From contig JADJVI010000051.1 in NCBI GenBank assembly GCA_016710645.1, positions 1 through 32,662 of the forward strand: DNA of 32,662 bases, written 5' to 3'. The position numbers and the translations under genes were made by a program. The notes under the pieces were generated by a model that was not told the origin of the DNA, did no database searches, and saw nothing but the letters and a program-made list of their open reading frames with translations. Shown piece after piece: positions 23,867-32,662 of the stretch. The DNA comes from Actinomycetales bacterium. GTDB lineage: Bacteria; Actinomycetota; Actinomycetes; Actinomycetales; Dermatophilaceae. Within the stretch, counting starts at the first letter, position 1, and every line of letters starts with the position of its first letter.

Positions 23867-24342
23867 TCCCCACCACCCCGACCGCCCGCCGCGCCCGGGT
23901 CGCTGCCCTCATCGGGTCGCAGGAGGTGCGCTCCCAAGGGGAGTTGCTCGCTCTCCTGCACGACGAGGGCATCGAGATCACCCAGGCAACCCTCTCGCGC
24001 GACCTGGTCGAACTCGGCGCCACCAAGGTCCGCCGCGGCCGCGCCCTCGTGTATGCCGTCCCCGGCGCCCCCACCCCGAGGTCCGGAGCCGACGTACCAG
24101 CCCGAGTCCGGCGTGCGCTGGAGGAATTGCTGGTCACCGCCGAAGCGTCGGGCAATCTCGTCGTGCTGCGCACCCCGCCCGGCGCGGCGAACTTCCTCGC
24201 CTCGATGCTCGACCAGAGCGAGTTGGCCGATGTGCTTGGCACCATCGCCGGCGACGACACCATCCTCGTGGTCACCCGCTCGGCCAAGGCTGGGCCGTCG
24301 GTCGCCCGCAAGCTGCTCGACCTTGCCGGCACCCCCGACTGA
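23863..24342 (+). CDS. argR: Arginine repressor
   Basis: A 159-residue arginine-responsive repressor, hexameric in the family. The N-terminal winged-helix DNA-binding domain (about 1-70) has ITQATLSRDLVELGATKVR as recognition helix. A flexible linker (about 70-82) leads to the C-terminal arginine-binding and oligomerisation domain, with GTIAGDDTILVVTRS carrying the paired Asp residues. The GTG start overlaps the argD stop as GTGA. Its likely operator is the palindrome at 19442-19459. Confidence 0.96.
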   Translation: MIPTTPTARRARVAALIGSQEVRSQGELLALLHDEGIEITQATLSRDLVELGATKVRRGRALVYAVPGAPTPRSGADVPARVRRALEELLVTAEASGNLVVLRTPPGAANFLASMLDQSELADVLGTIAGDDTILVVTRSAKAGPSVARKLLDLAGTPD

Positions 24343-24404
24343 CCCAGACGCACGACCCACCGACCCACGCCCTCGTCGAGGGCGCACCGAAGGAGCCCGA
24401 CCGT

Positions 24405-25830
24405 ATGCCGCACGACCAGTCCTCCGACCGCGTGAGCCTCTGGGGCGGACGGTTCGCCGGTGGGCCGGCCGATGCCCTGGCCGAGTTGTCCCGCAGCACC
24501 CACTTCGACTGGCGGTTGGCTCCCTACGACATCGCCGGGTCGATCGCGCACGCCCATGTGCTGCATGCCGCCGGTCTGCTCGATGATGGCGCGATCGCCA
24601 CGATGGAGTCCGGACTGCGCGCGCTGCTCGCCGACGTGCAGTCTGGCGGTTTCGTCCCGCTGCCCGAGGACGAGGATGTACACACCGCCCTGGAGCGGGG
24701 ACTCATCGAACGGGTCGGACCCGAGGTCGGTGGGCGGTTGCGCGCCGGCCGCAGTCGCAACGACCAGATCGCGACCCTGCTGCGGATGTACCTGCGCGAC
24801 GCGGCCCGGGAGATCGCCGGGCTGCTGCTCGACGTGGTCGAGGCCATCGTGGCCCAGGCCGACCAGCACCTCGGCGTTGCGATGCCAGGGCGCACCCATT
24901 TGCAGCACGCCCAGCCGGTGTTGCTGTCCCACCATCTGCTCGCCCACGCCTGGGCCCTGCTGCGCGACGTCGACCGGTTGCGCGACTGGGACCGACGGGC
25001 CGACGTCTCGCCCTACGGATCGGGCGCCCTTGCCGGCAGCTCTCTCGGGCTCGACCCACGGGCCGTGGCCACCGAGTTGGGCTTCTCCGACTCGGTCGCC
25101 AACTCGATCGACGGCACCGCAAGCCGCGACATCGCTGCGGAGTTCGCCTTCGTCCTGGCGATGACCGGAGTCGACCTTTCGCGGCTGGCCGAGGAGGTCG
25201 TCCTCTGGGCGACCAAGGAGTTCTCCTACATCACCCTCGATGATGCCTACTCGACGGGGTCGAGCATCATGCCGCAGAAGAAGAACCCCGACGTCGCTGA
25301 ACTCACCCGAGGCAAGGCTGGCCGGGTCATCGGTGACCTGGCCGGGCTGCTCACGACCCTCAAGGCGTTGCCGTTGGCCTACAACCGCGACCTGCAGGAG
25401 GACAAGGAGCCGGTCTTCGACGCGATCGACACGATGACCGTGCTGCTGCCCGCGTTCGCGGGGATGGTCGCGACCCTCACTTTCCACACCGAGCGCCTGG
25501 AAAGCCTTGCGCCCCAAGGGTTTGCGCTCGCCACCGATGTCGCCGAGTGGCTGGTCCGCCAGGGCGTGCCGTTCCGGGTCGCCCATGAGGTCGCCGGGGA
25601 GTGCGTTCGGGTCTGCGAGTCCCGCGACATCGAGTTGTGGGACCTGTCCGATGCCGACCTGGCCGCGATCAACCCGGCGCTCACGTCCGCACGTGCGCGA
25701 GGTCCTCACCGTGGCCGGCTCACTCGGCTCGCGCAACGGCCGCGGCGGCACCGCACCCGCGCGCGTCAGCGAGCAACTCGCCGAGGTGCGGACCGCCCTG
25801 GCGGCTGCGCGCAACGTCAGGCGCGGATGA
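24405..25830 (+). CDS. argH: Argininosuccinate lyase, interrupted by a one-base frameshift
   Basis: The last enzyme of arginine synthesis, splitting argininosuccinate to arginine and fumarate. The first 427 codons read normally: LWGGRFAGGPADALAELSRSTHFDWRLAPYDI, HTALERGLIERVG, the R-S-R-N-D-Q motif, the signature GSSIMPQKKNPD (about 285-296), and LPLAYNRDLQEDKEP. After NPALT the frame is lost; the rest (PHVREVLTVAGSLGSRNGRGGTAPARVSEQL) continues one frame over to a stop at 25828-25830. Removing one base near 25686 restores a 474-residue protein of normal length. Only the C-terminal 48 residues are affected. ATG 24405 follows GAAGGAG. The restored 3' end overlaps the convergent thioesterase by 14 bp. 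Confidence 0.9.
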
Positions 25831-26770
25831 CCCGGAAGGCAGGGTCGGCCCGCAGCGCCATGAACTCCAGCGCCCGCTCTTGGGAGGCGATGTCCACCGC
25901 GCTCGTCGGCGCCCAGGTCGGCACCGGCATCGGCCGACCGTCGTCGCCGACCGCGACATAGACGCTGGTGCACTGGGTGGCCAGCGCCAGCTCGCCGGTG
26001 CGCGGGCTGCCCGAAAGCACGCGCAGCGCGATATGCATCGAGGAGCGCCCAGTGTGGACTAGCCGGGACTGGATCTCGATGAGGTCACCGATTCGGATCG
26101 GTCGGATAAACGACATCCCACCGGAGAACCGCGAGACCACGTGGGCGCCGCTCCACCCGGACGCGCACACGTAGCCCGTTTCGTCGATCCACCGCATGAG
26201 GATGCCGCCGTGGACCTTGCCGCCCCAGTTGACGTCAGTCGGTGCGGCGAGGAACCGCAGCGTCGCTCCGTGCGCCTGCGTCGGCGCCTCCCAGTCCTGC
26301 GCTGCGACGAGAGCCTTGACCCTTTCGCGCAGCTCGATCCGTCGTTCGGCCTCGGCCTTGGCGGCCCGCAACACTGCCCCCGGCGGCTCCCACTGCGGGA
26401 CCTCGACGGTCCGTCCGTCGTCGCCGACCGCGACGAAAACCATCCGACACTCGAAGGCATGCGCGACGGTGCCCTGCCGCGGGTTGCCCGAGGCCACGTC
26501 GACGACGATCGTCATGCTGCTGCGGCCGGTGAGCACGACCTGGGCGGAGACCTCGACCAGATCGCCGATCTGCACCGGCCGGTGGAAGTCGATATTGCCG
26601 ACGTAGGCCGTGACGCAGTACCGCCCGGACCAGCCGGCGGCGCATGCGAAACCGGCCTTGTCGATCCACTCGAGGATCCGCCCGCCGCTCACCGTGCCGC
26701 CCTGTCCGGCGTCGGTCGGAGCGGCCAGGAAGCGCAGGGTGATCTGTCCGGTGACGGCGGTGGACGGCAT
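25817..26770 (-). CDS. Tandem hot-dog acyl-CoA thioesterase
   Basis: A 317-residue protein made of two hot-dog domains (about 8-125 and 165-290), each with a matching core: LRFLAAPTDAGQGGTVSGGRILEWIDKAGFACAAGWSG and LRFLAAPTDVNWGGKVHGGILMRWIDETGYVCASGWSG. Each is followed by VGDLVE/IGDLIE and GRSSM. This duplicated layout is that of acyl-CoA hydrolases of the ACOT7/YciA group, which release fatty acid and CoA; the chain length is unknown. The start is 26770 (MPSTAV), the A lying exactly at the +1 predicted from TACGCT (minus strand, 26782-26777), so it is probably leaderless. A much longer in-frame extension runs through mpg and is rejected. Confidence 0.9.
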   Translation of the reverse strand: MPSTAVTGQITLRFLAAPTDAGQGGTVSGGRILEWIDKAGFACAAGWSGRYCVTAYVGNIDFHRPVQIGDLVEVSAQVVLTGRSSMTIVVDVASGNPRQGTVAHAFECRMVFVAVGDDGRTVEVPQWEPPGAVLRAAKAEAERRIELRERVKALVAAQDWEAPTQAHGATLRFLAAPTDVNWGGKVHGGILMRWIDETGYVCASGWSGAHVVSRFSGGMSFIRPIRIGDLIEIQSRLVHTGRSSMHIALRVLSGSPRTGELALATQCTSVYVAVGDDGRPMPVPTWAPTSAVDIASQERALEFMALRADPAFRVIRA

Positions 26771-26812
26771 ACCGTCAGCGTAGGACCGCGCCGATCGGGG
26801 ACACTGGCCGGT
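26771..26812. promoter_or_regulatory. Divergent leaderless promoter pair
   Basis: Only 42 bp separate the two start codons. On the minus strand TACGCT (26782-26777) is six bases from the thioesterase ATG. On the plus strand GACACT (26800-26805) is seven bases from the mpg ATG. Both messages would start at or next to their ATG. CGGCATAC and GTATGCCG copies cover the two start codons in mirror orientation. Confidence 0.5.
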
Positions 26813-27430
26813 ATGCCGCGTGCCACTGCCGCCTTCTACGAGCGCGACGTCCACGACGTCGCCCGTCGCCTGCTGGGGGCTCGGGTCGCTCACGCCGGTG
26901 TCACCGTGCGCCTCACCGAGGTCGAGGCGTATGCCGGCATGGGAGACCCGGGGTCGCACGGGTTCCGGGGTCCGACGCCGCGCACCCGCGTGCTCTTCGG
27001 CCCACCCGGAGGCCTCTATGTGTACTTCACCTACGGCATGCACTGGTGCGCCAACCTCGTCACCGGTCCCGAGGGTGGCGGCGGGGCGGTGTTGCTGCGC
27101 GCGGGGGAGGTCGTCGACGGCGTGGACGTTGCGGCCGATCGGCGCGCGGGGGTGAGATTCCGCGACTGGGCACGCGGACCGGCCCGCCTGGCTCGCTGTT
27201 TGGCGTTGACCGGCGACCAGAACGGCATCGACACTCTGGCTCCCGATACCCCGTTCGTCGTCGAACTGGCCGACCCGCTCGACCCAGGTCTGATCCGGCA
27301 GGGACCCAGGGTCGGGGTGAGCGGGCCGGGAGGCGACGGGACGGCATACCCCTGGCGCTACTGGGTCGACGCAGACCCGACGGTCTCGCTCTATCGCCCC
27401 GGGAAGGTGCGCCCGGCCTCGGCCACGTAG
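26813..27430 (+). CDS. mpg: 3-methyladenine DNA glycosylase (AAG/MPG type)
   Basis: A 205-residue base-excision repair enzyme removing alkylated and deaminated purines. The family core is clear: ARRLLGARVAHAGVTVRLTEVEAYAGMGDPGSHGFRGPTPRTRVLFGPPGGLYVYFTYGMHWCANLV. The catalytic Glu is in TEVEAY and the tyrosine wedge in YFTYGMH. The C-terminal half has GPARLARCLALTGDQNGIDTL and GPRVGVSG, also typical. ATG 26813 has no ribosome site and fits a leaderless start. mpg before tyrS matches the order in M. tuberculosis. Confidence 0.95.
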   Translation: MPRATAAFYERDVHDVARRLLGARVAHAGVTVRLTEVEAYAGMGDPGSHGFRGPTPRTRVLFGPPGGLYVYFTYGMHWCANLVTGPEGGGGAVLLRAGEVVDGVDVAADRRAGVRFRDWARGPARLARCLALTGDQNGIDTLAPDTPFVVELADPLDPGLIRQGPRVGVSGPGGDGTAYPWRYWVDADPTVSLYRPGKVRPASAT

Positions 27431-27445
27431 CGGGGTGGTGCGCGA

Positions 27446-27478
27446 ACGGCATACCCGTTGGCATTGCTGGTATGCCGT
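27446..27478 (+). terminator. Hairpin from an inverted motif pair between mpg and tyrS
   Basis: ACGGCATACC (27446-27455) and GGTATGCCGT (27469-27478) form a 10-bp perfect stem with a 13-base loop, 15 bp after the mpg stop. No T tract follows. Position suggests an mpg terminator built from two motif copies; a third copy lies at 27535-27542, just before tyrS. Confidence 0.55.
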
Positions 27479-27543
27479 GCGGCAGGCTTGGCCCCGGCCC
27501 CGCGCGGCGGGGGCGGCATCGCAGGCGAAAGGGACGGCATACC

Positions 27544-28835
27544 GTGAACGACATCCTCGACGAGCTGCAGTGGCGCGGATCGGTGGCGCTGACCACCGAC
27601 GAGACCGCGCTGCGCGAGGCACTCGCGAGCGGACCGATCACGGCCTATTGCGGGTTCGACCCGACCGCGCCGTCACTGCACTTCGGCAACCTCGTGCAGT
27701 TGATCGTGCTGCGGCGGCTGCAACGGGCCGGCCACCAGGTCATCTGCCTGGTCGGTGGCTCCACCGGTCTCATTGGCGACCCGAAGCCCACCTCGGAGCG
27801 GGTCCTCAAGACCAAGGACGAGGCCGCGGCCAACGTCGCGCGGATCAAGGAATTGGTGCGGCCGTTCCTCGACTTCGAAGGCACCGACCCCGCGTGCGAG
27901 CACCCCGCGATCCTCGTCAACAACCTCGACTGGACCGAGCCGATGTCGGCGCTGGACTTCCTGCGCGACATCGGCAAGCACTTCCGGGTCAACCAGATGA
28001 TCCGCAAGGAGGCGGTCGCGCGTCGGCTGGAGAGCCAGGAGGGCATCTCCTACACCGAGTTCAGCTACCAACTGCTGCAGGCGCTGGACTTCCTGGAGCT
28101 CTACCGCGCCCACGGCTGCACCCTGCAGACCGGCGGCTCCGATCAGTGGGGCAACCTCACGGCCGGTGTCGACCTCATCCACCGGGTCGAGGGGTCGGGG
28201 CGCACGCCCTCGCGACACCCTTGCTCACCGATGCCTCGGGGGCGAAGTTCGGCAAGTCGGAGGGCAACGCGATCTGGCTCTCGGCGGACATGACCAGTCC
28301 GTACGCGCTCTACCAGTACTTCCTCAACGTCGAGGACGCCTCGGTCGTGGCCCTGCTCAAGGTCTTCACCGACCTGGATAGGGACGAGATCGCCGAGCTC
28401 GAGCGCCAGGTCGAGCAGGAGCCGTTCCGGCGCACTGCCCAGAAGACCTTGGCGGCGTTCGTCACGACGCTGGCCCACGGGGCGGATGCGACGGCGAGCG
28501 TGCAGGCCGCCTCGGAGGCGATCTTCGGCAAGGGTGACCTCGGAGCTCTCGATGCCGGCACCTGGCGCGACGCGTCTGCGGAGTTGCCACATGGTGAGGT
28601 GGCGGTGGGAGCGTCGGTCGTCGATGCGCTCGTGGCCACCGGCCTCGCCGAGTCGCGCAACGGCGCCCGTCGGCTGTTGGGGGAGGGCGGCGTGTCGATC
28701 AACAACATCAAGGTCTCCGATCCAGAGGCCGTCCTCGCGGCGGAAGACTTCCTACACGGGTATGCCGTCCTGCTGCGCCGCGGTCGCAAGGCCCAGGCTG
28801 CAGCCCGCCTGGGAGCCATCCCCGAGGGCAGTTGA
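27544..28835 (+). CDS. tyrS: Tyrosyl-tRNA synthetase, interrupted by a one-base frameshift
   Basis: Charges tRNA-Tyr. The first 218 codons give a normal class-I core: YCGFDPTAPSLHFGNLVQLIVLRRLQ (HIGH-like HFGN), GGSTGLIGDPKPTSER, SYTEFSYQLLQALDFLELYR, and QTGGSDQWGNLTAGVDLIHRVEG. After GSG the frame breaks; the continuation HALATPLLTDASGAKFGKSEGNAIWLS (KFGKS is the KMSKS motif) and the C-terminal S4 domain (VDALVATGLAESRNGARRLLGEGGVSINN) are one frame over. The sequence has four Gs at 28197-28200 where five would restore a 430-residue enzyme. The GTG start 27544 follows AAAGGGACGG. Intact on both sides, essential gene: most likely a sequencing error. Confidence 0.92.
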
Positions 28836-29418
28836 GCACGAAAATCACCCGATTTGGAGATACCGACAGCCCCGGGCTATGGTTCTCATCCGTCAGCCCG
28901 ACAGGGAGGAACGGACACCCGCGGTAACGCGAGATGGCCGGTCCCGAGGACTGACTCCCACCACCTCCACCGGTCCGCCGGCGTGGTTGCGCCGCCTGAA
29001 CAGGTCGGCACAGACTCACCGGAGACTCTGGTAGAGTGGTGAACCCCGCAGAGAGCCAAGCGCGCTTGAGTCGGTCGCATGAAGTCCAGAAGGACGCCGC
29101 GACACGGATTTGACGCCCAAGATGGACGCGGGTAAGATTGAAGGGTTGCCCCGAAGCCAGGCCGCGGAAGCGGCGCAACTGCGGTGCGCGTCCGAACCTT
29201 GAGAACTCAACAGCGTGCCAAAAATCGATGCCAATAACCTCGTCTCGGGGTCGGCACGAAGTGTGACGACGTCATACTTCTCCGATCGCGAACGAAAATC
29301 CTTTGGTTGACAATGAATAAACACGAGCGGTTCGTCCGCTCGGCTAGTTGTTCTTGATCAGTCAGTGAAACAACCCTTCGTGGGTAGAAGTTTCCACGGT
29401 TCGCCGTGGAGCAAAACA
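28836..29418 (+). promoter_or_regulatory. rRNA operon promoters and leader
   Basis: A 583-bp region with no gene. Three promoter candidates: TTGGAG-18-TATGGT (28854-28883); an extended -10 TGGTAGAGT (29029-29037); and the best, TTGACG-17-TAAGAT (29110-29138), with +1 near 29145. The leader then has a boxA-like CCTTGAGAACTCAACAG (29197-29213), a second TTGACA at 29306 without a -10 box, hairpin CGAGCGG/CCGCTCG (29324-29342), and hairpin CCACGG-TTCG-CCGTGG (29394-29409) just before mature 16S, probably part of the processing stalk. Confidence 0.7.
29110..29138 (+). promoter_or_regulatory. Main rrn promoter
   Basis: TTGACG (29110-29115), a 17-bp spacer, and TAAGAT (29133-29138) form the closest match to a sigma-70/HrdB-type promoter in the window, about 275 bp before the mature 16S start. 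It is followed by a long untranslated leader, as in other actinobacterial rrn operons. Confidence 0.65.

Positions 29419-32662
<3,244 letters not shown>

Larger units (their letters stand above)
531..28766. repeat. Dispersed 8-mer GTATGCCG / CGGCATAC
   Basis: By eye I find 45 copies of GTATGCC or its complement, 43 of them extended to the 8-mer. GTATGCC starts: 1617, 3776, 4769, 6567, 7939, 8602, 9028, 10223, 11225, 11797, 13355, 16353, 17817, 18512, 19494, 19806, 21516, 21902, 22681, 24051, 24403, 26811, 26929, 27470, 28760. GGCATAC starts: 531, 4721, 5138, 5203, 6594, 7147, 8960, 10832, 13841, 14834, 15925, 16974, 20093, 20259, 21507, 23260, 26766, 27343, 27448, 27536. None lies in the rRNA genes. 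Confidence 0.85.

Noticed and set aside
23778..25973. 731-codon minus-strand open frame opposite argR/argH
   Set aside because: Antisense shadow of high-GC coding sequence.
26771..27622. N-terminal extension of the thioesterase frame through mpg
   Set aside because: The extension is Arg/Pro/Ala rich, antisense to mpg and tyrS, and a well-placed -10 box marks 26770 as the start.
531..28766. The GTATGCCG word as a KOPS or Chi site
   Set aside because: Those are strand-biased; here both orientations are about equal (25 versus 20) across the window. A one-window test cannot fully exclude it.

Overview
The window is about 29 kb of high-GC coding DNA followed by the start of a ribosomal RNA operon. 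Gene content and order (his genes, infC-rpmI-rplT-TrmH-pheST, argCJBDRH, mpg, tyrS) and a 16S sequence with actinobacterial signature regions point to an actinobacterium, probably a Micrococcales relative such as Intrasporangiaceae/Dermatophilaceae. The family assignment is an inference. The gene order resembles the pheST-arg-mpg-tyrS stretch of Mycobacterium tuberculosis with pieces missing.

Layout. (1) 3-4097: a histidine cluster, hisB (5' end cut off), unknown gene, hisH, small membrane protein, priA/hisA, ridA-like and sseB-like. Each of the seven genes overlaps the next by 4 bp. (2) 4140-6548: a probable leaderless micro-ORF, a short-chain dehydrogenase and a DUF445 membrane protein. (3) 6625-9571: catalase on the minus strand, divergent from an MFS exporter. 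(4) 9717-11621: a secreted metallophosphoesterase with a PKD domain. (5) 11622-14451: long structured leader, infC with an ATC start codon, rpmI, rplT and a SpoU-type RNA methyltransferase. (6) 14571-19436: pheS, pheT and an MFS transporter. (7) 19442-25830: an ARG-box promoter and argC, argJ, argB, argD, argR, argH. argF and argG are absent, and argH has a one-base frameshift. (8) 25817-28835: a tandem hot-dog thioesterase (minus), mpg divergent from it, and tyrS with a second one-base frameshift. (9) 28836-32662: rRNA promoters and leader, 16S rRNA, a tRNA-free spacer and the first 1.4 kb of 23S rRNA.

No mobile element, phage, CRISPR array or defence system is visible. The most striking unexplained signal is a dispersed 8-mer, GTATGCCG/CGGCATAC. 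I count 43 copies, plus two 7-base partial copies, between 531 and 28766, where roughly one is expected by chance. It occurs in both orientations, inside genes in all reading frames, at start codons, and as inverted pairs forming terminator-like hairpins. That behaviour recalls DNA-uptake sequences or HIP1-type repeats. A second theme is leaderless expression: several operon-first genes have an xAxxxT -10 box 6-8 bases before the start codon.

The two one-base frameshifts lie in otherwise intact housekeeping genes, one of them in a G run, so sequencing or assembly error is the simplest explanation.
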